A stretch of DNA of 64,000 nucleotides, taken from Candolleomyces eurysporus. Its lineage: Eukaryota; Basidiomycota; Agaricomycetes; Agaricales; Psathyrellaceae. Within the stretch, counting starts at the first letter, position 1, and every line of letters starts with the position of its first letter. The notes below the pieces were generated by a model. It was not told where the DNA came from and made no database searches. It saw nothing but the letters and a program-made list of their open reading frames with translations. The stretch covers positions 1-64,000 of the forward strand of contig JANBPK010001212.1 in the NCBI GenBank assembly GCA_027579435.1. Reading direction: 5' to 3'. Both the position numbers and the translations under genes were made by a program. Below are positions 11,308 through 23,053 of the stretch, piece after piece.

Positions 11308-13399
11308 GTTGCCTTATATTGCGGAACATAAGCCCCATCTGTAAAGTCCTATGTTGTTATCAAAAGAGACCCACCTTTGTGGCTTCGCATCCGGCTGACT
11401 TCTCCATTCGCCTTGAAGTCGACAGAAGCCCTCAGGGTCGTGTTGGTACTTCCGAGGGAATAAGACGTAGACATGGATGAAAGGTGGAGGGAGTTCCAGG
11501 AAACCAGCGATTGTTAGGTTATATAAGCCCTTCAACTCGCTCTGTTATCCCAGTTTGTCGGATCTATGGCGACTACTTCACGGCCGTCTTGTAAGTGTAC
11601 GGGTAATACACCAGATTGGATCTGATCTCGAAAGGGCAGGAACTTGAGAATTCGATTCGGCTAGTCACCGCTGGAATGTTGCGGTGCCTTTAATGTGATC
11701 TCTTGTTTAGTCAAAACGGTGGGAGGAGACGCTCATCAAGAGCCGGGGAACACGAAGGCTAGTTTCGGAGAAGGCAATCAGACTCCAATTCGCGTACATG
11801 TAAGCTATTCGATACCTTTCAGTATCCAGAATGTTCACTATTGGTATTGAGGAACCTCCGCCGATGCGCTGGTTGAAGGGAAGAAGCAAGAGACGTTGGC
11901 CCTCTGCGGCCGTTGGACGAGAGAGATACTGGATCTTGTCATCATGTTTACATGATCGAAGCTCATGCGTTTCATCATCTGGTATCACGCCTCTTCAGCA
12001 AGGCGTGTCTCGCTGGGACCTGCTGGAATGACAATTGTGGGAGGGCTTCCGACGTTATCAAGGTTTGAAAGAGCGATCTCTGATTGCGCCCTGCGTCAAG
12101 CTCCTGCCCACAATGTGACGAATGCGACGCATTGGGAAGGTTCATGAGCAAAAAACAGTGCCGTAAACTTCGGTTACCCGGAGTCGAGGCGAAACTAAAG
12201 AGACTTCATTCTGAAGTTCTGCTGTTAGCAGTTCGTAGATTGGCGTGACTATACGCTACTCATTACATTGGCTAAGGGATAGGATCCTTACTCGATGACG
12301 TACCTTAGGAATATTAGTAGGTTCATCGAGTCAGGAAACCGGAGTTCATGGAGTAATCCTTGGCCTCGACGCAGATTATGTTACACGAAATCTGTCTTCT
12401 TCCAACTCATTATTTGGCGAGAGCATGAAACGACACTCCATTAGGCATCGACGTCCAACGAGATCGCCACCGCACTCAGATGCCTGAGCTTTTAGCGAGA
12501 TCTTTTGAAGAGATTCAACCAAGGTGAGCAATGCCCAGCGGCGAGGAAAAGTACAGCGTAGTCATAGAAGTTGACAATAAATTGTTAACTTCAAAACAAA
12601 GGACTAACCGACGCTCAAGTGCGCAGTTAGGTCGCGCTGTTCGGTCAAACAAGATTGATATGACATTTAATGTTTGCTTTGCGGTCGCGCTGGACATCTT
12701 GAGACTCATAGCCTTCTTGGAGCTAAGCTTTCAGTGAATGGCGTATTGAGACCCCAGCTACCCGATATAATATTCTGTACATTTCTAGGACAGATGATTA
12801 CTCGACGCAGAGCAATGGAAACAGACCGACAGGATTGAGGAATTTAGAAAGCGACGGCCCGAAGCTGTTGCCAAATAAAGACACACATGTGTATCTCACG
12901 CGTCATGAAGTAATTCATTCCTCATTCCTCTAGGACGGATTGCTTGGATACCTTGACCATGCTCTACCATCTACCTATATCGTCCCAAGTGTTTTTAAAA
13001 CTCTGATCTAAGGATATGAAAGCCCTCAGAATTCTCAGCAATAAACCCCCTCCGCGTCAAGGTCAACTTGGGTCATATTAACCTTTTAACGCACGTAACT
13101 ACGCTCATGAGCTCACTCGATGACACAGGTATCCCTGGAACAGGGAAATAAACTCATGGCCAAGGCTCTGATTGCCCCATAGAATCGAAAAGCTAGAGTC
13201 AACTATAGCATCCCGCGTAAAACCGCGCTTCAACTTCTCTCGACCTGGGACAGGGGCGAGCGACCTTGCATTCGCTCAGAGTCTTCGTTTCCTTTCCAGA
13301 TGAACTTCTTCGCGTCCTTTGTTCTATAGATGGAAGGGAAAAGGAGGCTCTTAAGGAAGCCTTCTCCAGCCAGTGCCTCTCTTTTCTACCTTATCTTCA
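11308..13399. promoter_or_regulatory. 2.1-kb divergent intergenic region between the transcription factor and the PKS
   Basis: The two genes start head to head, so this stretch should hold both promoters. No gene was recognised. Minus-strand frames at 11314-11535 and 11707-11988 and the overlapping frames at 12515-12737 have no family motif. Right of about 12200 the sequence is AT-rich. No specific operator sequence could be assigned by eye. Confidence 0.5.
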
Positions 13400-16300
13400 A
13401 TGGATCTCCAAGAGGCAGCTCGCTGCGTTCTAGTTTTCGACGGAGACCACAATCCACGGACAGCCAGCAGGCAATTCTCCGAGCATCTCAACACCCTCAA
13501 CATTTCTTTACTTTCCGAATGCTCTCGAGCACTCTCCTTGGAGTTCACGTCCCTCGATCCAGATGCCAAGCTACGACTCCGTGACGTTGAAAGCGTCCTG
13601 CAGACCCCGGCATGGTTGCTGGACGCACCAAGCGTCACCGCTACCCAGCCATCGATTCTGCCGCTCCCCAAACTGTGCTTCCAGCAAGCCCTTCGCAATA
13701 TTGAACTGATGATGGACCCACGGTCTCCTTTTTCATGGCATCAGGATGGATCAAGTGGGAACAACATGTTTCTCGCCTCCTCGACAGGGTTGTTAAACGC
13801 AATCGCCGCTGCTTCTTCATCCGACATATCCCAATACCTTTTTCGCGTTTTGGAGGTCCTCCGGCTTGGGTTTTGGGTCGCGTATCGTATCGTGGAGAGT
13901 CTCGGCTCCCATCAGCTCTCCTCTCGAGTGGTCGAAGGTGTCAGCAGAGAAAGGCTAGCGGCAGAAATCGACAGCTTCAACAAGGTTTGTGTCTTATTTA
14001 CGCTCAGCCCCTTAAATGTCTGATTTTCTCCCTCTCAGACTGCCAGCAGTGGCGATATCTTGAATTGGCTCGCTGCAGGCCTCGCCGACTGCGCCTTCGT
14101 AATCACTGGACCTCCTGAATTACTTCAGACCTTCTTGTCATATTTACAGCAGTCCTACAAATGCCGAGTTCATGAGGAAATACCCCTAATACCATTGTCC
14201 CAACTGGGCGATAGCAGTGTCCTCATTCGCAAGATTCTCGAAGATGTCAACCGAAGGAGGATATCCTTCCCAAGTCCCGAGGACCTTCAAGCGCCGATCT
14301 TTACCTGCACCATGCATCCCATCATATCGTCAACTTCGCCCACTTCGCTGCTTGAAAAGGTGTTGGAAGCTCTGTTCTCGGTTCCGTTGGATTGCACATC
14401 TGCAATCTGCTTCACAGCCTCCTCCATCCGTGGTCCAGGTCCTGTTCAAATTGTCAATATAGGATCTGGAACCTTACTCATGCATCGGCTTGAGCGCATT
14501 CTCACTGCTCGTGGGATTGAGGCAGTCACCCACACATACGCCGAAGCCGGGGTGACATCTCCATCCGCTGGTGATCGGATTGCAATAGTCGGATTGGCGC
14601 TCAGAACACCAGGAGCGTCCAGCCCCGAAGAGCTGTGGTCATTGATAGAAAGCGGACGCTCCACCCTTGCGAAGGTACGGCATCTTGTCATGCTGTTGCC
14701 TTGCCTCAACTCACCCCGTTCTTTGTAGATTCCAGCATCTCGTTTCGATTCCCAGGACTACCTACGAAAACCCCGAACTCAAAGGACGTTTACCCTTGAC
14801 ACGGGTAACTTCCTAGCCGACCTCGAGAAGTTTGATAATGAGTGCGCATGTCTGCCCTCCACCCCGCATTTTCATATCTAATCACACCGTGCAGACTTTT
14901 TCGAATCAGTCCACGCGAAGCCAGGGCGATGGACCCGCAGCAACGGCTCCTGCTGCACGTGGCGTATGAGGCCCTTGAAGATGCCGGTTATGTCCCCCGT
15001 TCCTCGTTTAGCTCAGATCCAGATCATGTTGGTGTGTTTATTGGTTGCTGCACCAATGATTACGTGCACAACGCGCGCGACGAAATTGACATCCACTATA
15101 TATCAGGTGAGCCTCAAATGCGTTCACGTTGTATGTTACCATGTTACGGAATTCTGACTAAACACCTAGGAACATTGTCAGCTTTTTTGAGTGGTAGAAT
15201 ATCTTATACCATGGGTTTCGGTGGACCTTCTTTGGCCGTTGACACTGCGTGCTCTGCATCTGGTTTCGCCATTCACAATGCTGTTCGTTCGCTGCAAAGT
15301 GGTGATTGTCGAATGGCTCTCACTGGAGGTGTAAATGTGATTACCTCCCCTGATGTGCGTTTTTCAGCTTTAGATTTTCCCAGATACACCGACTTAAACC
15401 TTATCATGCATACAGGCTTATGTGGGATTAGACGCTGCACGATTTCTCAGCCGCTCTGGACAGGCAAGGCCATTTGATGCAGAAGCAGATGGATATTCGC
15501 GAAGCGAGGGCTGTGTGCTCTTCGTTCTCAAAAGATTTCAGGACGCCGTTCGTGACAATGACCGTATTCTTGGCGTTATACGCGGTGTCGAAGTCAACCA
15601 AACACACCTCAACTCTTCCATCATTCGGACGCACTCTCCGACGCAGGCAGCCTTATTGCGCCGCCTCCTACATTCAACCAGACTCCAACCCGAAGACGTC
15701 GATGTAATCGAAGCCCATGCGGCCGGGACCAAACAGGGTGATACGACCGAACTACTCGCAATTCGGAATGTTTTCCTAGATGGTGATCGCCCTCGCCGGC
15801 CGCTGTACGTTACTTCGATCAAGGCGTTCGTAGGTCATTCAGAAGCAGCCTCTGGAGCAGGAAGTCTAGCCAAAGTTCTCCTCATGTTGCGTCACGAGAC
15901 GATTCCTCGACAAATAGCCATCCGAACACTAAACTCTGCAGCGGTTGATGTCCCCGCCCTCTCTATCCCCACCGAACCGAAGCCGTGGAGGCAGCAGGGA
16001 GGGAGACCCCGGTGTGCCGTTGTCAATAACTACGGCGCTTCAGGCGCCAATTCTTCGATTCTTGTTGAAGAGTATCTCAGCCCCTGTGGGGATGCAGGAC
16101 CTCGTGACTTGACCATTTCCAACGTGGTCTTCGGCCTGTCCGCTCCAAACCAACGAGCGCTGGAAGAATTGAAGGGAAGGTGGCTGGTTTGGTTGAAGGA
16201 CCCTTCCAACGATGTATCTCTTCTCGACGTATGCTATTCTTCGACCGCCAGGCGTCAAAGGCATGAATACCGTCTGTCCTTTTCTACACCCGTTGATCGT

Positions 16301-19300
16301 CAAGAGTTTGCCAATCGGCTACTTTCAGCTCCGATCGTAAAAGTGGAATCAAGGCAAACGAAGATCGTGTTTGCGTTTGCTGGACATGGAAGCCAGTATC
16401 CAGGAATGGGCTCCGTCTTATACGAAAACTGTGCCGTCTTCAAGACCTACATCGATATCTGCGATGACATCCTCGTTAAAGCTAGTTTCCCAACGATTTC
16501 GCCCTACTTGGTTGAAGGTTCCAACCCTCCTTCTTCCGAAGCGATTGTGATAGAGCAGACGGCTCTGCTTTCTTTCGAGGTTGCACTGTCTATGATGTGG
16601 AAGAGTTGGGGCGTTTTTCCTTCCGCTGTAATTGGCCATAGGTGCGTCCTTGATCCCGGAATGAATGGAGTGCAGGAGCTGATTCAAGTTTTCTAGCTTT
16701 GGTGAATATACCGCATTGGTCATATCCGGGGTGTTGGGGCTCAAAGACACCCTTCTCTTGGTCGGAAGGCGTGCAAGACTCATACAGGAAAAATGCACAA
16801 CGGGCTTCGCGGGCATGTTATCCGTCCCGCTCTCCATGGACACGATCGAAACCATCCTTCGGTCTGACCCGCATCTCTCGGATCTTGTCATCGCATGTTC
16901 GAATAGCAAAGGCCGACAGACCGTGGCAGGACCCCTCTCCCAGCTCGAAATTCTAAAAACCCGATTGCAAGCCGACCATCACGTAGATGCAAGGGTTTTG
17001 CACGCCGATTTCGCGTATCATAGCCCGGCAATGGATGCAATTCTCGATGAATTCGGGCGCGCGTTGGGCGACGCGATTTTCATGAAGCCTATGCTCTCAT
17101 TAGCCTCGACCTCCACCGGCACCGTCTTTCCCCTTCGGTAGCGACGACATTTCTTCTAATCACCTTCTTCGACAATGTCGCGACTTGGTCCGCTTCCCCG
17201 ACGCCGTCGCTTCCCTGGTGGACCACATTCGTGCGCCCGATACGGATATTTGCTGGGTAGAGATATCACCCCATCGAACGCTACTACCTTTGATAAGGGA
17301 GATATGTCCCAAATTTTCCAATTCGGACCTGTACCTTGACTCCTTGCTTCGTCGAGGCGATCCCTGGAAAACACTCATGGACTCTCTTTCTCGACTTTAC
17401 ACTGCAAACGTCAACGTTGAATGGAGGCACATTTTCTCAAGCTTAGGTAAACCCAAGCTCGTTTCGCTTCCGTCTTACCCATTCCAGTCGTGTCCTTTCT
17501 ACATTCCTTACCAAGATCCTTCGTTGACGAAGGAGGCCAGTTCCCGTGAGGAGGCCATCGCGAAGGCTTCGCCCTCATCGTCTCCCATCTCCTTCACTCA
17601 AGTTCCCACCTCTACAAACAACCATCAGGCAATCTTCTCCATCGACCCATCGCATGCGTCTGCTCTTGCAAATGCCCATGTCCTTGCCTCGGTTCCTATG
17701 TGTCCGGCTTCATTGTACCTGGAGGCGATACTCACGGGAGCATCGATGGCTCATTCCCCTGTGAATGGATCTTTGCCAGAACTTTTGGTCATCGACAAAC
17801 TCGAGTTCGTCAAGCCAATCATCGGCCCTGAAGATAAATCTATCACGATATCCATCCACGTTGGCCAGGTCCCGGATTATGACTTTCACCTCGACTCCCT
17901 CGATCCCCAGTCCAGTTCAGCATNCCCCCAATCTCAATGCTCGCGGCCGGTGCCGAGTCATGAATCACCCACAACTCCAACAAGACTCATCACACATCGA
18001 GCGGCGGATTCAAGAGCTCGATCCTTCGATCAACGATAGCGTTGAAGTCCTCTCGTCGAAGGCCCTCTACGAAGTCGTATTCTGTCGCATTGTACGCTAT
18101 GGGAGTAACCTTCGTTCTCTGAAACGACTGGTCATCGCAGAAAACCATCGAGAAGCTTATGCCACGATGCAGTTGCCGTCGCCTTATCCTGAGCCCGGTA
18201 ATTCGATCGTCCATCCAGTATACTTGGACGCTATGATCCACCTCCCAGGCTTCATCGTCAACTTGCATGCGGGTCCAGACGACTTGTTTGTTTGTAGGGG
18301 TATCGGTTCGGTAGAAGTTTCGCCAGGCTCCTTCATCTCGACCGGGTATCCAATCTACAGACTCTACACCACGATCACCTCCCTGGCGAAGGACGCAATC
18401 GTAGCAGAGACAGTTGTTCTTGCCCCTGATTCATGGGAAGTCGCTGCGAGAGCCAAGAATGTTAGCTTCAAGAAGGTTTCAATGCGGACATTCGCTGCTC
18501 GTCTTTCCGGACCAAACCCCTCCGCACCAACCATCACAGCCAACCTCAACGAGTCTTCAGTTGGTACGCTAGCAACGGCCGCTCCGCCGATTGTTCCCCC
18601 AACACCACCCGGCCTCTCCAAACAATCAGCTACATCAGCCTTTTCACTGAAGGTTATCCTCGAGGATGTATTACATCTCCCACGAGGTCATGTCCAAGAC
18701 GATTCTGTGTTGGACTCTTTGGGACTCGACTCTATCACTTCGATCGAGATTCTCCACATCCTGAAATCCAAGTACAAACTTTCCCTTTCACCCAACTTCT
18801 TCCAGGAACATACCAGCGTGAGCCAGGGTGAAGCCGCCTTGCGTCAGCGACTGTCTCATTCGAGCTCACACCATGGGCTCACCCCGACTTCGATGAAATC
18901 TCCAGTGCGAGCTATTGTCGAGGATGCATTGCACCTTCAACGAGGGTCCATTCGTAGCGATTCCCTGTTGGAATCTCTCGGACTCGATTCCATTACTTCA
19001 ATAGAAATCCTCCATGCTCTGAAGACCAAGCACGGCCTCATACTTTCCCCTCATTTCTTCCAGGAGTACGCCACTGTCGGCCAGGTCGAATCAGCTTTGC
19101 AGCTGGCATCCTTTTCGACACTACCTCAAGCCCCTTCTTCGGACTATGGCGGTTTGCTGCATCTCCGCACCACCGGCTCTAGCAAGACACCCATCTGCAT
19201 TTTCCACGACGGCAGTGGACTGGCTTCTTCCTACAGGAGACTTTTGGACATTGGGCGGGACATATGGGCTTTCAGAAACCCAAGAATGGGTAAAAATACC

Positions 19301-20050
19301 TGGGAGTCGTTGGATCAGTTGGCATTCTCGTATGCTGACACGCTATTGAGCCGAATGTCGGGTGACATTATACTGGCGGGTATGTGCGGCTGGTCAAACT
19401 CCTGATTACTACGCTTTACTAATTGTTCATCCCTAGGTTGGTCATTTGGAGGCGCAGTTGCTTACGAAGTGACAAAAAAAATTCAGTCCCTTCCAAATTC
19501 GCCGATAACGGTTCAAGGTATAATACTTATCGACGCCCCATCCCCGCCTCCATCAGGACGAGTTATACTCTCTGAGTCTCTCGTCGGTCATGTCATCGAT
19601 GAGGCTGTTCGCCAAGTTCCTTCCCTCACGCCAACAGATGTTTTGACGCGCTGGTTCATGCAACACGTAGATCTCTTCGCCCACCATCGCAGTTCGGGAA
19701 TGTTGAATCCCCTGGTACCGTGTGTTTTCATTCGTGGTGCAGAAGCCTACTCTGCCCCACCAACCGTTGAAGTTGGTAAATGGCTTGCTTCACGGGACAA
19801 TAGCAAGGATACCACCGCCGGATGGGAAGGATTAGTAGGCGATGAAATTCAAGTCGTGGACGTTCCTGGACACCATTTTGAATTGTTCTCAGCAAAGGTA
19901 GGTCTTCATCGCCGTGGTATGAGTGCCAGCTAAAGTCTTTCTCAGATTGAAACTACTTCAAAGGCTATCGCAGAGGCATGTACATACGTTGAACGGCGGT
20001 CTTCTCCTCGAGTTCTTCCCCCTGTGGTTATGGAAAATCAGAGTCGTTGA
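13400..20050 (+). CDS. Non-reducing polyketide synthase, SAT-KS-AT-PT-ACP-ACP-TE (orsellinic acid synthase type)
   Basis: Exons 13400..13984, 14039..14674, 14729..14841, 14895..15106, 15170..15354, 15416..16641, 16697..19379, 19437..19897, 19946..20050; about 2067 aa. SAT: about 1-250, with ASSTG (Ser128) where GxCxG is usual. KS: about 390-800, DTACSAS with Cys near 543, His in [11 protein letters not shown] and in [20 protein letters not shown] with Ser near 986. [15 protein letters not shown] holds the catalytic His and [14 protein letters not shown] the Asp. Two ACPs each carry [20 protein letters not shown] (Ser near 1882) and a late His in PGHHFELF. This architecture makes small aromatic acids such as orsellinic acid in basidiomycetes (family knowledge); the product here is not provable. 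Exon 7 contains two +1 frame breaks: at about 17131 in a CCCC run, and at the N at 17924. Both look like homopolymer errors, but a real lesion at the first cannot be excluded. The gene is convergent with the DUF2235 gene 105 bp away. Confidence 0.93.
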
Positions 20051-20155
20051 ATATTATGTACATGTTCTAGGCTAGGATGCAATAGAGCGTCATCAAATAA
20101 TCGTAAATGGTATGCATAGCGAAGGTATCGAATCATGAAGGTGCCATTAAAATCA

Positions 20156-22463
20156 TCAGCCAATCCAAGTCGGTTCCACCGTAAATATGGGTCGAGGTTC
20201 GTATTTCTTTCCCTTTTGTCGTTTTCTCTCGTCCTCGTATTCAGCTTCCATCCTGAGCTTCACACTGCGGTGAACTTTGACTCCATGGGCTCGCTGCTTG
20301 GGGATGAACCGCGGTTTTGCGTGGTTCAGCCTAGAATACGAATGATGCCGTCAGTTCAACAAGGGGGGCAGAGATGAACAGTGACCTACCCAAAGTATGT
20401 CACCCATTGATTATTTCCGCGTTGGTACCTGAGCTGAAGGGGAATAATCTCGAGGAACCACCACGCTTTCTTGACCTTGAGTTGGTCGTATATAGGGGAA
20501 AGTGAATCCATGAGATCTTCTTCTTCCTCTGAGGCCAGCATAGTTACTGGGGGAGGTTTCGACACATCGGCGACGGTTGGTCTGCTCTTCTTGGTGAGAA
20601 GCATATGAGGCCGAATGGGAATCTCCTTGACAGGACGGTTGCGGATCTTATTCTCACCAACGGGGAGAGCATCGGGTCGAGGAACTACGAAGGGGTAGAG
20701 GGTAGAAGGGTCCATGCCAATCTCAGTGAGGCGTTCTGTGATGAAGAGGATACCGGTCTGCGCCTTGAAGATCTCACGGACCATCCATCGAAGGGGTATC
20801 CTGGCGAGAGAGTGGCGCGTTTTATTGCTGACGGATCCACCACCAACGTCTAATGAAAGGTGAGATAGGTGAGGGATGCGCACTCTACAGCAAAGGGTAG
20901 GGAAACGCACCACAATGGCAACCAGCGAACCATACCTCCTCGATGTCGGTCATCCTCTCATTCCTCTCGGAGTATATTCGCTCATACGCATTCATCAGTT
21001 TATCGTCTGAATTCACCGTCCTGATACCCAATGTCATCCCTCTACCCTGCCGCGGTTTCTTCGCCTGGCCATTCGTCTTCTCATTCCTTTTCTTGTCATC
21101 TTTGAAAAGGAAAGACACTTCATCCGAATCAACCGTAGCATCCTTAGATAATGCTGGAACGTTGGGCTCGGCAGAATGACTAGGGTCTGGGAGGCCGAGT
21201 TTCTCTTCTTCAGATGTAGGCCGGTTCCAGAGGTTGGCTTTGAATTTGGCACGGCGTTCGTCGAGGGATACAGCGTGCCTGAAAGTCTTGACGAGAGTGT
21301 TGGAGGTGGTAAACGGCAATCGTTTTGGAATTATTCCAACAGAGTCTACAGTATCCCTATATCGAGAAACAATGTCAACTTGGCTATAGGTGAGGGTGCT
21401 GTCTAGCTCACCAAACTCCTATGAACTCGATGTCAACGTTGACGCAGAAGGCTTTCTTGAATTCGTTTGACTGCTCCCACCCAATAGTATCTGTACGCGA
21501 GTACATCTTGTAGGCGAAGGGCACTTGCTCGAAGTTGTTGGGAGGTAATAGGCCGACTTTGTGTATCATTCCCGCAAGACTAATCACGGTGGTTAATGCT
21601 GGACGCACAAGTACTACAGTCAGAGCGAACTCACCTTCGAGCAGTGTATGCACCACGAGAGAACCCTGTTCCATGTATACTTATGAGTTTCAGCCAGACA
21701 TATATTGTAGTTGTTTGACGAACCAAATATACAGATTCGATCACCCGCAGTGTCTTCAGAAGTGGGTCAGTCACTTGAACGCATTCCAAGCTTTGATTAC
21801 TCACAACTTTGCATGAGAAATTCGTAGCCACCTGTTGAGCGAGGTCAATTAGAGGTCTCGAAGGAGAGGTGTAGTACGACTGACTCATGACATGGGCGTG
21901 AATACTGGAGGCGAACATGGTGTCCAGAATCTTCGAACGAATCGAGTCAGCGGGGGAAGAGGTTGATGTCGAGCATCCATACCTTACGAACACGGGAAAC
22001 CCATGGAGTAGCCATCTTCGGGGACGTGTATGTACCAATCCCTGTCTGTCAGGAAGAATTAGAAGGTTGGCGCCCATCCTAGAGGATATCATAGGAGGAA
22101 ACATGCCTGATAGTAGACCAGCTGCTTCTCCCGTTCATCCTTCTTCAGCAAGGAAACCAATTGCACGATATTCGAGTTGTCGGCGTCGAATTGATCTCCA
22201 GTTCCATCAAAACAAAGAACAAGCGTTCTATGTTGATGGTCCGGAGGTATGACAGGCGGAAGCGTTCTTGGGTCGAATGTGGTCCTCTCGCGGGGATGCG
22301 GTCGAGGTGCAGTTCCAAGAATAGGCTTGGGAGTTGTGGTCTTCTCAATCTCTTCAATTCCGAGCGATTTGGAGTTTTGAGTCGACGCTTCCCGTTCCTC
22401 GGTAATGGTCTCTGTCAGAGAGAAGGCAGTGGGCTCTTGCACATGTCGCGTTTGGCTGGCCAT
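20156..22463 (-). CDS. DUF2235 (Tle1-like phospholipase domain) protein, copy 1
   Basis: Ten exons: complement(20156..20330, 20390..20849, 20911..21356, 21412..21579, 21635..21665, 21724..21753, 21805..21831, 21885..21930, 21983..22045, 22107..22463), 1803 nt, 600 aa. The DUF2235/PF09994 alpha/beta-hydrolase signature is complete: RTLVLCFDGTGDQFDADNSN near residue 80, GIGTYTSP, GYEFLMQSYTAGDRICIFG, nucleophile elbow GFSRGAYTARSLAG, MIHKVGLLP, IEFIGVWDTVDSVG, and FRHAVSLDERRAKF. The bacterial Tle1 relatives are phospholipases; the fungal substrate is unknown. Intron 1 uses a GC donor (CAG|GCATGT at 22106). Compared with copies 2 and 3 this gene lacks two introns at the start of the domain and two in its C-terminal part, and carries a longer insert after NLWNRP. 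A Lys/Arg-rich tail ends the protein. No signal peptide is seen. Confidence 0.9.
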
Positions 22464-23053
22464 GCCGACTCCTTCTTCCAGTCACTGGGGCGACTATCGC
22501 AGGGGATAGACAGGCGAAACGAAACTGAACGCGTGCTGAGGTATTTATGTTAAGAGAACAGCATCGGGAAGCGAATGGCGGTGAAGGTGTATCCCCAAGA
22601 CGGCCAGCGCCAGGCACATGCCGGCTGTTCAATTGGCTGTATGGCTGAACTTGGAAATGATATTCATCACTTGTCAGGTGAACAACATTCAGGGTTTTCC
22701 CCACATGGGAGTGTCACGGTCATCTCCACACAGGCCGGTAAGGTCGGCGCCAACGCCCATTGGGCTGCATCGGCGACAATGATAGAGCGAGGTAAAACAG
22801 CATCGGCGACGCTTCTATCATACGGACAGCACAAGGTGCCGTAAGTCAGAATTTAGCATACCGTGGTGAAGCGACAATGAGTAGTACGGCCGTAAGAAGT
22901 GAATTGCATCGTTATATTGTATAGAGGAAGCGAATTAGTGGCCACGTACAAGTACATACATCCCGAATCAAAAATAGCCGTCCGCATTGAGAAGGCTTGA
23001 AGGAGCATACTGGAGCATATCACATTAATGAATGACGCATGACCCGTCGTCTT
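22464..23053. repeat. Promoter of DUF2235 copy 1 and 3' flank of copy 2; duplicated at 27.02-27.45 kb
   Basis: No gene. About 590 bases between two same-strand genes. Scattered blocks match the stretch between the decayed copy and copy 3, in the same order (AGAACAGCATCGGGAAGCGAAT at about 22555 against 27030; the AGTCAGAATTTAGCATAC block at about 22844; the ATAGCCGTCCGCAT block at about 22975 against 27377). It therefore belongs to the tandem segmental duplication. Confidence 0.75.

Noticed and set aside
15538..15822. Antisense open frames inside the PKS
   Set aside because: They are shadows of the conserved KS frame on the plus strand.
22354..22704. Overlapping minus frames at the start of DUF2235 copy 1
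   Set aside because: The frame beginning at 22463 splices perfectly into the conserved domain; the others do not.
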